In this document: one piece after another, positions 8,531 through 17,306 of the stretch
Numbering within the stretch: position 1 is the first letter of the stretch
Layout of the letters: the number at the start of each line of letters is the position of its first letter
Source: UBA5078 sp964538025
Lineage (GTDB): Bacteria; Pseudomonadota; Gammaproteobacteria; Pseudomonadales; Pseudohongiellaceae
NCBI GenBank assembly: GCA_964538025.1
Contig: CAZICZ010000010.1
Location: 49,653-113,652 of the forward strand
Direction of reading: 5' to 3'
DNA: 64,000 bases
Program-made: the position numbers and the translations under genes
Notes under the pieces: generated by a model
What the model was told of the DNA's origin: nothing
Database searches by the model: none
What the model saw: only the letters and a program-made list of their open reading frames with translations

Positions 8531-8968
8531 ATGATGCAATCACTTCGCTCGCTCTGCCCCCTCGCTGGCCGCACGATCCTGGGCCTGTATTTCGTTCTGC
8601 CCGGCGCCCTGCTGAAGATTCTCGATCCGGCGGGCACCTCCGAGTACATGGCGGCCCACGGCATGGTCATGATCCCGCTTTTTCTGGGCCTAACCATCGC
8701 CCTGCAACTGGGCGGCGGCCTGTCACTGATCCTGGGCTACCGGGCCTCGCTCTCGGCCTTTCTGCTCGCCGGCCTGACGCTGGTGATCAGTCTGGTCATG
8801 CACGATTTCTGGTCGGTGGAAGACGCCCTGCAACGCGCGCACGAGACGCAGAATTTCGTGAAGAACCTCGGCATCATGGGCGGGCTTCTGGCCATTGCCG
8901 GGCTCGGCGCCGGCCCCTACAGCCTCGACGCGCGACACGCGCAGAGCAGTCACCTCCATGGCCAGTAA
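8531..8968 (+). CDS. DoxX-family membrane protein
   Basis: This is a membrane protein of about 145 residues with four hydrophobic segments and the family layout: an N-terminal LRSLCPLAGRTILGLYFVLPGALKI-type segment, then GGGLSLILGYRAS, and a polar loop with HDFWSVEDALQRAHE followed by NFVKNLGIMGGLL. DoxX-like proteins sit in the inner membrane and are often linked to redox or quinone chemistry, but the function is not settled. AGGA lies 7 bases before ATG 8531; ATG 8525 is too close to it. Its end overlaps the start of yaeQ by 11 bp. Confidence 0.82.
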   Translation: MMQSLRSLCPLAGRTILGLYFVLPGALLKILDPAGTSEYMAAHGMVMIPLFLGLTIALQLGGGLSLILGYRASLSAFLLAGLTLVISLVMHDFWSVEDALQRAHETQNFVKNLGIMGGLLAIAGLGAGPYSLDARHAQSSHLHGQ

Positions 8969-9512
8969 AGCCACCGTGCTGCGGGCGGAGCTGGCCATCT
9001 CCGACATGAACCGCCATTACTATGGCAGCCATACGCTGACCGTGGCCCAACACCCGTCCGAAACGCCGGAGCGGGTGATGATGCGTCTGGTCGCCTTCGC
9101 GCTGCATGCCAGCGAGACCCTGAGCTTTACGCGGGGGCTGAGCACCGAAGATGAGCCGGACGTCTGGGACAAGGACCTGACCGATCACATCACCCTGTGG
9201 ATCGACCTGGGTCAGCCGGACGAGAAACGCATTCGCAAGGCCTGCGGCCGCGCAGACCAGGTGTGGCTGTACACCTATCAGCCGCGCAATGCCGGCCCGT
9301 GGTGGGAGAAAATGCAGGGCACTGTAGCCCGCTTCGAGACGCTGAGCGTGGCCGCCATCGACGTTCGCGACGGCGCGCTCGATGCCCTGTTCGCCCGCAA
9401 CATGACGCTGCAATGCACGATCCAGGACGAGACGGTGACGCTTTACAGCGACGCGGGCGAGGTGACCCTGACGGTCACCGTGTGGAAGGAAGCGGTGGCG
9501 CGCGGCGGGTGA
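8958..9512 (+). CDS. yaeQ: YaeQ family protein
   Basis: The protein has 184 residues and matches YaeQ throughout: ALKATVLRAELAISDMNRHYYG-like start, SETPERVMMRLVAFALHA, DEPDVWDKDLTDHITLWIDLGQPDEKRIRKA and a C-terminal strand region. YaeQ has a restriction-endonuclease-like fold, yet its cellular role is uncertain. It overlaps doxX by 11 bp and so is probably co-translated. Its 3' end overlaps by 38 bp the end of the convergent MFS gene. Confidence 0.9.
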   Translation: MASKATVLRAELAISDMNRHYYGSHTLTVAQHPSETPERVMMRLVAFALHASETLSFTRGLSTEDEPDVWDKDLTDHITLWIDLGQPDEKRIRKACGRADQVWLYTYQPRNAGPWWEKMQGTVARFETLSVAAIDVRDGALDALFARNMTLQCTIQDETVTLYSDAGEVTLTVTVWKEAVARGG

Positions 9513-10740
9513 TACGCAGCAGCGCGCCGAGGGTCAAAAGCCCCATGCCGGTGAGGTAATAGCCCACATAGGCGATGCCGTAATTGACCGCCAGCCAGGT
9601 GGCGATATACGGGGCCAGAGAACCGCCCAAAATACCCGCCAGATTGAACGCCATCGACGCGCCGGTGTAGCGCACCGCAGTGGGAAACAGCTCGGACAGT
9701 GCCGTCCCCAGTGGCCCGTAGGTCAGGCCCATGCACGCCAGACCCAGCGAAAGCATCAGCGTCACCATCCCCGGACTACCCCCCTCGAACAGGGCCCCGA
9801 ACACCAATCCGAACGCCATGATGGACAGTGTCGCCATGATCAGCATGCGCAGCCGGCCAAGCCTGTCGGCAATGACGGCAGAGACGGGAATCAGCGCGCC
9901 GAAGAACAGCACGCCCACGATCTGCATCATCAGGAAATCCTGCCGCACATAGTCCAGCTGGCTCGTGCCCCAGCTCAGGGTAAAGACCGTCATCAGATAA
10001 AACACCACGAAGGTGGTGGTCGCCATGAGCGTGGAGAGCACCAGCGTGCCGGCGTGCTCGCGGAAAAGGGTGAGCAGCGGCACCTTCACGCGCTCCTCCT
10101 GATCAATTGCCTGCTGGAATGCTTTCGTTTCGGTAATCTGCAATCGCACGTAAAGGCCGACAAACACCAGCAGTGCACTGGCCAGGAACGGGACCCGCCA
10201 TCCCCAGGCAAAAAACTGTTCCTCACTCAGGCCGGCGCTCAGGCCGACAAATACCAGCGTCGAGAGAATGAAACCGATCGGCGCCCCCAACTGCGGAAAC
10301 ATGCCATACCAGGCGCGTTTGCCCTCCGGCGCGTTCTCGGTCGCCAGCAGCACGGCTCCCCCCCACTCCCCGCCAAGACCAATGCCCTGCCCAAAGCGAC
10401 ACAAGGCCAGCAGCGCCGGCGCCAGCACGCCGATGGAGGCGTAGGTGGGCAGCAGACCGATAACGACGGTGGACAAGCCCATCGTCAGCAGTGCCGCGAC
10501 CAGCGTGGCCTTGCGCCCAATGCGGTCGCCGAAATGCCCGAACAGGGCTGACCCCAGCGGACGGGCGAAAAAGGCCAGAGCAAAGGTGGCCAGCGATTGC
10601 AGGGTGGCCGTGGCCGGGTCCGAGCCGGGAAAGAACAGCGTTGGAAAGACCAGAACCGCCGCGGTGCCGTAAATATAGAAATCGAAAAATTCGATGGTGG
10701 TACCGATCAGGCTGGCAAAGAGAATGCGGCGAGGGTTCAT
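9475..10740 (-). CDS. MFS transporter, metabolite:H+ symporter (MHS) family
   Basis: This 421-residue membrane protein shows the MHS hallmarks: EFFDFYIYGTAAVLVFP in TM1, ARPLGSALFGHFGDRIGRKATL between TM2 and TM3, and RFGQGIGLGGEWGGAVLLATENAP. Relatives import organic acids, betaine, proline or shikimate. Its start overlaps the ppc stop by 4 bp (ATGA), so it is translationally coupled to PEP carboxylase. That pairing makes a C4- or related carboxylate a reasonable, unproven guess for the substrate. Confidence 0.85.
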   Translation of the reverse strand: MNPRRILFASLIGTTIEFFDFYIYGTAAVLVFPTLFFPGSDPATATLQSLATFALAFFARPLGSALFGHFGDRIGRKATLVAALLTMGLSTVVIGLLPTYASIGVLAPALLALCRFGQGIGLGGEWGGAVLLATENAPEGKRAWYGMFPQLGAPIGFILSTLVFVGLSAGLSEEQFFAWGWRVPFLASALLVFVGLYVRLQITETKAFQQAIDQEERVKVPLLTLFREHAGTLVLSTLMATTTFVVFYLMTVFTLSWGTSQLDYVRQDFLMMQIVGVLFFGALIPVSAVIADRLGRLRMLIMATLSIMAFGLVFGALFEGGSPGMVTLMLSLGLACMGLTYGPLGTALSELFPTAVRYTGASMAFNLAGILGGSLAPYIATWLAVNYGIAYVGYYLTGMGLLTLGALLRITRRAPPLPSTR

Positions 10741-13307
10741 GCGGAATTCCTGCTGGCGTTGATGTTTCCGAACAGTGAGCGCATCACCATTTTTTCATAC
10801 AGCGCCAGCGTGTCGGACTCCTCCGCCTGCCGGGCCTGCTGGATGCACATGAGGGCGTACTGTTGCACCGTCAATAGCGGGAGCACAATGCGCTCACGCA
10901 GCTGAATGCTCATGCGAGAGCGATGATTGTCTTCCAGCAACCATTTTTGACCGGAGATTTTCAAAACCATCTCGCGGCTAAGCTGATATTCCTCATGCAG
11001 GGTTGTCCAGAAGGCGCCGAAGCGCGGGTCCTTTTCCATGTAGCGCGTGAGTTCGAAATTGGTTTTTTTCATGCTCTGCATGCTGTTGGAAATCAGCGCG
11101 CGGAAAAACCGTGACCGTTGATACAGGCTCACACAGGCCTCCCAGTTGCCGGCCTTCTCCTGCTCCGCCAGCGCTGTGCCAAGCCCGAAAAAGCCGGGCA
11201 CGTTCTGCTTGAGCTGGCTCCAGGCGCCCACAAAGGGGATCGCGCGCAGGTCCTCGAAGGCCAGTTTGCTGCCCGCGCCACGCTTGGCGGGACGGCTGCC
11301 GATGTTGGTCATCGCGTAATACTTGAGCGTGCTCATCTCCTCGAGATAGGGCAAAAACAAGGGGTGCTTCTTGAAGGCATCGTAGGCCCGGTAACTCGCC
11401 TGTGCCAGCGCGGCCAACACCTCACGCTGCTGCGCATCGAGTTCGCGCTCCGGACGGTCATAGAGATTGTTCTCGAGACCTGCGGTGAGCAGCTGACTCA
11501 TGTTATGCACCGCTGCTTCCTTGATGCCGTAGAGCGTGGAGATGGTCTGCCCCTGCACTGTCATCTGGATCTGGTTGCTTTCGATCTTCTTGCCCAGTGC
11601 CGCATAGAACAGATAGGTATCGCCCCCTCCCCGCGCGGGCGGACCACCGCGACCATCGAAAAACAGCGCCTCGATTCCGGCGGCGCGAGACACGCGGGTG
11701 AGGTCTTCCTTGGCACGATAGATTGACCAGTTCGCCATCAGGTAGCCGCCGTCTTTGGTCCCGTCGGAGAAACCCAGCATCACTGTCTGTCTCTGGCGCC
11801 GCTGCTGCAGATGTGTCCGGTACACAGGATGGGCGTAGATGGTCTCCATCGCCGTGCCCGCCCCCTGTAGATCGTCCACGGTTTCGAACAGGGGCACGAT
11901 GTCGGCGGTCAAGGGGACATCCTGCCAGCCACACAGACGGAACAGGGCATGCACGCGGGCAATGTCCACGGGGCCGCGGCAGTTGCTGATGATGTAGCGG
12001 TGTGCGGCACGCGGCCCGTTCAGCGTCTGGATGCGGCGAATCACACCGAAGGAGGCCAGGGTATCGCGCACCACGGGGTCCTCGAAAGCCGCCGGGTCCA
12101 CCGTGCCCGAGCAGTGCAACAGCAGGTCGATCTGCGTTGCTGGCGGCAGCGTGGAAAAATCCGCGGGGAGCAGATCGGGCTGGCGGGCAAGCACGGCGTC
12201 CATCGCGACGGCGATCACGCGGCTGTCCTGCCGGATGTCGAGGCTGGCAAAGTGAAAACCAAAGAGGATGAGCTTGCGGCGGAAGGACTGCAGCAAGTCC
12301 ACATACATGCCCTGATGCTCGGCCACCAGCACGCGTTCGATCTCATCCAGTTCCGTCAGAAAGTGGAACAGCTGCAGCGGCGCCGCAGTCGGCGTGTCAC
12401 TGAGTTCCTGATGCAGCGCCTGCTCCAGTGCCTCCAGCCGCTTGTAGGTGCCGCGAAAACTCAGCCGCCGTTTGAGCGCGCGGATGTTCTGGTGATAGCA
12501 GCTCAGAATGGTGTAGCGCAGTTTGGCCGCCACTTTCAGCGTCGTGTCGGTAGTGACAAACGGGTTGCCGTCGCGATCGCCGCCCGGCCAGAAGCCGATG
12601 GAGATGAGCTCCTCGTTGCCGCTGATTTTTTCGGGATGAAACTCCCCCAGCTTGTCCACAATGTCCCCGATGCTGGGATAAAAAATATTACCCAGATACC
12701 AGGTCAGCGCCACCGCCTCATCATAGGGCGACGGCTTTTCCTTCTGGTAAAAAGGCGTATTGCCCAGCTGCTGCAGCAGGTCGCGTGCCGTGCCGATTTC
12801 GTCGCCGGAGATGGCGTCGGTGAGATCGGAAATAATGGCCAGCACGGGGCCGGTATAGAACTGGGTAGGGTGGGCTGTCAGCACCACGCGCACCCCGAAA
12901 TTCTTTAGCAGGTCTCCTAGACGCGCGTCCTGGTTGTTGTCGCGCGCCCGCTCCAGCAACTGCACCAGCGAGCCCTTTCCGGCGACGCGGTGAATGCGAC
13001 TGTAGGAGGCATCCTCCAGTGCGTCCACCAAAACAACCTGTCGTTCCACATACTGGATGATCTTGAACAGGAACTGAATCTGTTCGCGCTCATTGAAATG
13101 CGGTTTATGCACATCAAAAAAATTGCGGATGATCTGTGCGGGACTGAGCCCCTGTTCCAGTCCCTGTGCGCAGGCTTCACTCAACAGGGGCAGCAGCGTG
13201 CCCGTCTGTTCGACCGCGTCCAGCGGCAGGGTCAGAAACAGGCTGTTATACAGCTGGAATTTTAGCTCGACGAGCTCAGAAAACGTCTTCGCGACCTGAT
13301 CAACCAT
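10737..13307 (-). CDS. ppc: Phosphoenolpyruvate carboxylase, divergent type
   Basis: PEP carboxylase makes oxaloacetate from PEP and bicarbonate, refilling the TCA cycle. The 856-residue frame from ATG 13307 keeps VLTAHPTQ (catalytic His at about 146) and GGDRDGNP (242-249). In the second catalytic loop, the usual FHGRGG reads FFDGRGG (about 549-555), so the His is Asp, followed by PPARGGG in place of the usual T-GRGG. The C-terminus ends SRNSA in place of the usual RNTG. This is the pattern of a divergent branch of the family, and I expect activity but cannot prove it. The ATG at 13307 is chosen over the long low-complexity upstream extension. It lies 29 bp downstream of yfbR. Confidence 0.88.
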   Translation of the reverse strand: MVDQVAKTFSELVELKFQLYNSLFLTLPLDAVEQTGTLLPLLSEACAQGLEQGLSPAQIIRNFFDVHKPHFNEREQIQFLFKIIQYVERQVVLVDALEDASYSRIHRVAGKGSLVQLLERARDNNQDARLGDLLKNFGVRVVLTAHPTQFYTGPVLAIISDLTDAISGDEIGTARDLLQQLGNTPFYQKEKPSPYDEAVALTWYLGNIFYPSIGDIVDKLGEFHPEKISGNEELISIGFWPGGDRDGNPFVTTDTTLKVAAKLRYTILSCYHQNIRALKRRLSFRGTYKRLEALEQALHQELSDTPTAAPLQLFHFLTELDEIERVLVAEHQGMYVDLLQSFRRKLILFGFHFASLDIRQDSRVIAVAMDAVLARQPDLLPADFSTLPPATQIDLLLHCSGTVDPAAFEDPVVRDTLASFGVIRRIQTLNGPRAAHRYIISNCRGPVDIARVHALFRLCGWQDVPLTADIVPLFETVDDLQGAGTAMETIYAHPVYRTHLQQRRQRQTVMLGFSDGTKDGGYLMANWSIYRAKEDLTRVSRAAGIEALFFDGRGGPPARGGGDTYLFYAALGKKIESNQIQMTVQGQTISTLYGIKEAAVHNMSQLLTAGLENNLYDRPERELDAQQREVLAALAQASYRAYDAFKKHPLFLPYLEEMSTLKYYAMTNIGSRPAKRGAGSKLAFEDLRAIPFVGAWSQLKQNVPGFFGLGTALAEQEKAGNWEACVSLYQRSRFFRALISNSMQSMKKTNFELTRYMEKDPRFGAFWTTLHEEYQLSREMVLKISGQKWLLEDNHRSRMSIQLRERIVLPLLTVQQYALMCIQQARQAEESDTLALYEKMVMRSLFGNINASRNSA

Positions 13308-13336
13308 CGTGTGTGAAATCCTCGTTGGGGCTGTTC

Positions 13337-13933
13337 CTATTTCAGCAATTCGTCCAGTGTCAGGCCGTAGCTTGGCACGAAGGTGTCCAGAAAATACGCC
13401 ACTTCCGGCATGTCGAAGCGGGAAAGCCGCGCCTTGACATCCATTTCTGCCTGCGAAAATTCGGGGTTGCCTGCCATGACCTCGGAGCGGCACTTGATGT
13501 AGGCGCACAGCGTGTCCGCGGCCTTGATGATCTGCATGTGCACCGGCGGAATTTCCTCGTGCAGCAGCACGGCCCGGAAATCTGCCTGCAAGTCTTCTGG
13601 AAGCAGGCTCAGCAGTTCACGCTCGGCCTGCTTTTCAACGGCCTTGTACGCCTGGGTGATCTCAGGGGAATGGTATTTGATGGGCGAGGGCATGTCGCCG
13701 GTAATCACCTCGCCGCAATCGTGATACAGCGCGGCAACCACCACGGCGTTGACATCCACATTGCCCCCGAAACACCGGTTATGAATCGTGCCCAGAGCGT
13801 GGGCAATGGTGGCCACCTCCCAGCTGTGTTCCATCACGTTTTCGGTGATGACATTGCGTTTAAGCCCCCAGCGCTGCAACCAGCGGATCTTGCTGATATA
13901 GGCATAGAAGTGGCTGCGGACCGGTTCCAGCAT
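13337..13933 (-). CDS. yfbR: 5'-deoxynucleotidase YfbR
   Basis: YfbR removes phosphate from deoxynucleoside 5'-monophosphates in the cytoplasm. The 198-residue protein aligns along its full length with the E. coli enzyme as I remember it: SHFYAYISKIRWLQRWGLKRN, then RN-ITENVMEHSW (HD-domain metal ligand), AALYHDCGEVITGDMPSPIKY with the HD pair, KAADTLCAYIKC and the ending YFLDTFVPSYGLTLDEL. It is the first gene of a likely yfbR-ppc-MHS transcript; the 213 bp to the divergent 14147 gene hold no clear signal. Confidence 0.93.
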   Translation of the reverse strand: MLEPVRSHFYAYISKIRWLQRWGLKRNVITENVMEHSWEVATIAHALGTIHNRCFGGNVDVNAVVVAALYHDCGEVITGDMPSPIKYHSPEITQAYKAVEKQAERELLSLLPEDLQADFRAVLLHEEIPPVHMQIIKAADTLCAYIKCRSEVMAGNPEFSQAEMDVKARLSRFDMPEVAYFLDTFVPSYGLTLDELLK

Positions 13934-14146
13934 GAAGACTCCCGAGGTGGTAATGACGAAGGACTGGCAGGGCTGTCAGCATATAGCAAATCACCCCGGA
14001 CTGCCCACCCGAAAGCGCCGGCACTGACGCGCCGATGAACTTTCAGTATCCCCCTCCTGCCGCAGCGCCCTTGCCGGCAGACGGCAGGACTCGCTACACT
14101 TGCGCCGCAACGCGCAAAGCGCCACCGGCATTTCAGGACGCACACT

Positions 14147-14479
14147 ATGACAGGCAGCGGCACACACTCTTCCTCCTCCCACAGTGCTTTGGGACGGTTT
14201 TTCAGCGGCGAAAGCATGGGGCTGGCAAAAACGTATTGGACGCTGTACATCGCGGGGGGCGTGCTGTTCTTCGTGCTGGGCAGCTATCTGGTGATGGAGC
14301 GGGACTGGGTGCTGTATTCGAGCCTGTTGTTTGCAACCGTGCTCTATTCGCTGGTGCTTTTGCTGGGCGTGAAGCGCTATTACCAGGGCAATGATCCGGG
14401 CAAGGCGCTGGCGCGCATTGCCATGCTCTTTCTGCTGCTGAACCTGACCAACGCCCTACTGACCTTCAGCTTTATCTGA
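14147..14479 (+). CDS. Small membrane protein of unknown function
   Basis: I do not recognise this 110-residue protein. It begins with a Ser/His-rich stretch, then has three hydrophobic segments (residues about 30-48, 55-73 and 88-107) separated by a polar KRYYQGNDPGKALAR loop. AGGAC lies 8 bases before the ATG. It overlaps the end of the convergent DUF1415 gene by 24 bp. Its codon use resembles that of its neighbours, which supports it being real. Confidence 0.65.
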   Translation: MTGSGTHSSSSHSALGRFFSGESMGLAKTYWTLYIAGGVLFFVLGSYLVMERDWVLYSSLLFATVLYSLVLLLGVKRYYQGNDPGKALARIAMLFLLLNLTNALLTFSFI

Positions 14480-15052
14480 ACGTCCCTCTGGCCCACGCCC
14501 TGCCTGCCAGTCGGCAAGCCGGGCCTGCCACCACGCCATCCCCTTCTCTCGCGCCACCCGAATATTGCGCAGCGGAATATCCTCCGTGTGGCCATGGGCC
14601 TTCACGGCGGCCTCCACGCTGCGTTCGCGCAACAGATGAATCACCGGCCAGGGCGAGCGGTTGGTGAAATTGGCGGCATCCGTTTCCTCGCTGTCGGCAA
14701 AACAGTACTGAGGATGAAAACTGGCAAGCTGGTAGACGCCTTCCAGCGACAGCGAGGCGAGAAAATCCTGCGCCAGATCGAGCAGGTCCAGATAATCCCC
14801 AAAGTCCTGCACTGCGTTGGAAAACACCAGCAGCGTGGTTTCAACGGCGCCGTCCTCTTCCAGACGTGCCAGCTCGCTCGCAAAGGCCTGCATCAGTGCG
14901 ACGGTATCGGTGTGCTCGCAGATCTCGACATGGAGTCGCCCCGTCTCCAGCTCCCGGCGTGCGAAGGGGCACAGGTTTAGCCCGATCACAGCCTCGAGGA
15001 GCCAGTCACGGGTGGCCTGCAGGACCTGGGCAGCGGGAACGGGTTCGGGCAT
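14456..15052 (-). CDS. DUF1415 family protein
   Basis: The protein has 198 residues and shows the DUF1415 core: an N-terminal NLCPFARRE motif, a central VFSNAVQDFGDYLDLLDLA segment, and FHPQYCFADSEETDAANFTNRSP-type residues followed by PWPVIHLLRE. Function is unknown. It begins 5 bp after the helicase stop, so the two genes form one transcript. Confidence 0.85.
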   Translation of the reverse strand: MPEPVPAAQVLQATRDWLLEAVIGLNLCPFARRELETGRLHVEICEHTDTVALMQAFASELARLEEDGAVETTLLVFSNAVQDFGDYLDLLDLAQDFLASLSLEGVYQLASFHPQYCFADSEETDAANFTNRSPWPVIHLLRERSVEAAVKAHGHTEDIPLRNIRVAREKGMAWWQARLADWQAGRGPEGRSDKAEGQ

Positions 15053-15057
15053 GGTGT

Positions 15058-16260
15058 TTACCGGGGCTTCTTCTTGCGTTTGCTGGTGGTGGCGGCTTTA
15101 CCGGAGGCCTTGAGTTTCTTGGGCCCTTTATAGGTGCCGGGACATTCCTTGATCTTGCGTGACTCGAGCCGCAGATTCAGGTAGCGCTCAATCGACGCCT
15201 TGAGATTCCATTCGTTCGGCGCAATCAGCGACACGGCAAGCCCCTGCTCACCCGCGCGTCCGGTGCGCCCGATACGATGCACATAGTCATCGCCCTTGCG
15301 CGCCATGTCGAAATTCACCACCAGATCCACGCCCTTCACGTCGAGCCCGCGCGAGGCCACATCACTCGCCAGCAACACTTTGAGCTTGCCCTCGCGAAAG
15401 GCGTTGATGGTGCTGGTGCGCACATCCTGCTTGATCTCGCCGTGCAGATAGCCCGCGGCCTGATCGTGGTAGCGCATCACGCCGCTTAAATGCGTTGCCA
15501 TATCACGGGTGTTAGCAAACACCAGCGCGCGGGCGTAAGTCTCGTTCTGCAACAGCCACAAGAGCAGGCGTTCCTTGTGCTTGTTGTCGTCGGCCAGAAT
15601 GTATTGCTGACGGATGGACTCATGGGCCTGTTCGCGCGCATTGTCGAGCATCACCCGTGTCGGCGCGCGCAGCACCTGACTCAGGCGGCGCACGCCGGCG
15701 GGCAGGGTGGCGGAGAGAAGCAGCGTTTGACGCTCCTGCGCGCAGGAGGCCACGATGGCCAACACATCGTCGACAAACCCCATTTCGAACAGGCGGTCTG
15801 CCTCATCCAGCACCAGCACTTCCAGATGAGAGAACAGCGTGCTGCCTTCTTTTACCAGCTCGAGCGTGCGCCCCGGCGTTGCCACCAGCAGTTCGGGATC
15901 GCGGCGCAGCAAGGCGCGTTGCACCTTGAACTCCTGCCCGCCTGTGATGACCCCCACCTTGAGTCCGGTGAATTGCGCAAGGCGTTCGGCGTCTTTGCCG
16001 ATCTGCTTCGCAAGCTCCCTCGTTGGGACCAGCACCAGCGCCCGCGTGCCCTCTTTCGGTCCCTTCCGTGTGAGCAGACCCTGTAGCAGGGGCAGCAAAA
16101 AAGCAGCCGTCTTGCCGCTGCCCGTCGCGGCATTGACCAGCAGATCCTTGCCTTCCAGCGCGAGCGGAATGGCCTGCTGCTGCACGGGCGTGGGCGCTGT
16201 GAAGCCAAGGGCGTCAACGGCCTTGAGCAGGGAGGGATCGAGGGAAAAGTCGGTAAACAC
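15058..16260 (-). CDS. DEAD-box RNA helicase (SrmB/RhlE-like)
   Basis: This 400-residue ATP-dependent RNA helicase has all the core motifs in order: the Q motif region, Walker A ATGSGKTA (about residue 46), PTRELAKQI, TPGR, DEADRLFEMGF, the SAT motif and HRIGRTGRAGEQG. The C-terminus is short and strongly basic, ending in Lys/Arg repeats, which is common in RNA-binding tails. Such helicases work in ribosome assembly or RNA decay. It is followed directly by DUF1415. Confidence 0.92.
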   Translation of the reverse strand: MFTDFSLDPSLLKAVDALGFTAPTPVQQQAIPLALEGKDLLVNAATGSGKTAAFLLPLLQGLLTRKGPKEGTRALVLVPTRELAKQIGKDAERLAQFTGLKVGVITGGQEFKVQRALLRRDPELLVATPGRTLELVKEGSTLFSHLEVLVLDEADRLFEMGFVDDVLAIVASCAQERQTLLLSATLPAGVRRLSQVLRAPTRVMLDNAREQAHESIRQQYILADDNKHKERLLLWLLQNETYARALVFANTRDMATHLSGVMRYHDQAAGYLHGEIKQDVRTSTINAFREGKLKVLLASDVASRGLDVKGVDLVVNFDMARKGDDYVHRIGRTGRAGEQGLAVSLIAPNEWNLKASIERYLNLRLESRKIKECPGTYKGPKKLKASGKAATTSKRKKKPR

Positions 16261-16387
16261 GGGACATCCTGGGTTGCGGTAAATGGGCGCACCTTACCAC
16301 TGCGCACGCGCAATGCAATCAGAAATATCCTGCGCCTCGCCTGGCAGGTATAGTCAGCGCTTTTCCCAGCCCTCGCCGGCCTATGCC

Positions 16388-16807
16388 ATGTTGCCCGAAT
16401 ACGCCCTGCTTTTTATCAGCGCCTTTGTCTCCGCGACCGTGCTGCCGTTTTACTCGGAGGCCTTGCTGTACGTGGTGCTTCAGGAGGCACCTTCTCCGGC
16501 GTTAGCGGTCCTGATTGCCACCACCGGCAATGTGCTGGGCGCCTGTGTGAACTGGTGGCTGGGGCGGGAAATCCTGCGCTTCCGGGACCGGCGCTGGTTT
16601 ATGTTCAGCCCCGAACAGATGGCGCGTGCGGAACGGGGATTCGCGCGCTATGGGCTGTGGACGCTGCTGTTTTCCTGGGTGCCAGTGCTGGGAGATCCCC
16701 TGACCCTGATTGCGGGGGTGTTGCGCGTGCGCTTTGGCGTGTTTGTGCTGCTGGTGACGCTGGGCAAGGCAAGCCGGTACGGGCTTATCGCTTGGTTCGT
16801 CCTGTAA
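16388..16807 (+). CDS. YqaA-like membrane protein (DedA/VTT superfamily)
   Basis: This is a 139-residue inner-membrane protein. It carries LFISAFVSATVLPFYSEALLY near the start, then LIATTGNVLGACVNWWLGREI and a later FSWVPVLGDPLTLIAGVLRV motif, the signature of YqaA-type proteins. Relatives belong to the VTT/DedA superfamily of membrane proteins; a specific role is not known. The start is ATG 16388 because the upstream extension is not conserved-looking. Its end overlaps by 23 bp the end of the convergent XRE gene. Confidence 0.82.
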   Translation: MLPEYALLFISAFVSATVLPFYSEALLYVVLQEAPSPALAVLIATTGNVLGACVNWWLGREILRFRDRRWFMFSPEQMARAERGFARYGLWTLLFSWVPVLGDPLTLIAGVLRVRFGVFVLLVTLGKASRYGLIAWFVL

Positions 16808-17114
16808 CAGGCGATTTGCCTGGCTTCGCCTCGTGCAGGGTGACGCGACTGTCAGGCGCCGGAATATTGAGCCCGTGCGGGGGCGCGGGCCGATAGGGGC
16901 GCGATACATCAATGGAGGGAAACAGATCGGCGACATCCACATTGAAGACACGGCACAGGGCTTCGAGGGTTGTCAGCGTGACATTCTGATCCTGATTCTC
17001 GATGCGCATGATGGTGGACTGTGCCACGCCAATCTTGCGGGCGAACTCCCGTTGCGGAGTGTCTCCCCGCTTCTGTCTGATATAGCTTGCCAGGCGCCGA
17101 CGCAGATGAACCAT
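16785..17114 (-). CDS. XRE-family transcriptional regulator
   Basis: A 109-residue protein with a helix-turn-helix near residues 20-55 (TPQREFARKIGVAQSTIMRIENQ), then TLTTLEALCRVFNVDVADLF, and a proline-rich tail. The XRE type usually binds palindromes as a dimer. It starts at ATG 17114 with no Shine-Dalgarno site; TATAAA lies about 10 bases upstream, so the mRNA may be nearly leaderless. It is divergent from abgT across 192 bp, hence a candidate regulator of that transporter. Confidence 0.8.
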   Translation of the reverse strand: MVHLRRRLASYIRQKRGDTPQREFARKIGVAQSTIMRIENQDQNVTLTTLEALCRVFNVDVADLFPSIDVSRPYRPAPPHGLNIPAPDSRVTLHEAKPGKSPVTGRTKR

Positions 17115-17193
17115 AAGTGGTTTATACTGGATGGCAAGAACCACATGGGGTTCAAACCCTTTTGGAAGCACCCGGGCCCCGGCCCGTTTCGCG

Positions 17194-17225
17194 GTTCCGG
17201 CAGGCGGCGTGCAGCCTGCCGGAAC
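17194..17225. repeat. Perfect 12 bp inverted repeat between XRE and abgT
   Basis: GTTCCGGCAGGC (17194-17205) and GCCTGCCGGAAC (17214-17225) are perfect complements with an 8-base loop. It lies in the divergent region, 82 bp before abgT and 80 bp before the XRE gene. It could be a regulator site or an mRNA hairpin in the abgT leader. Confidence 0.55.
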
Positions 17226-17306
17226 TGCCCCCTCCCGCGCTTGTCCCGTCCTGCCATCCATGCAACACTTTCGACCACTCCCGTCCCCCTATAGAAGAAG
17301 AAAACA

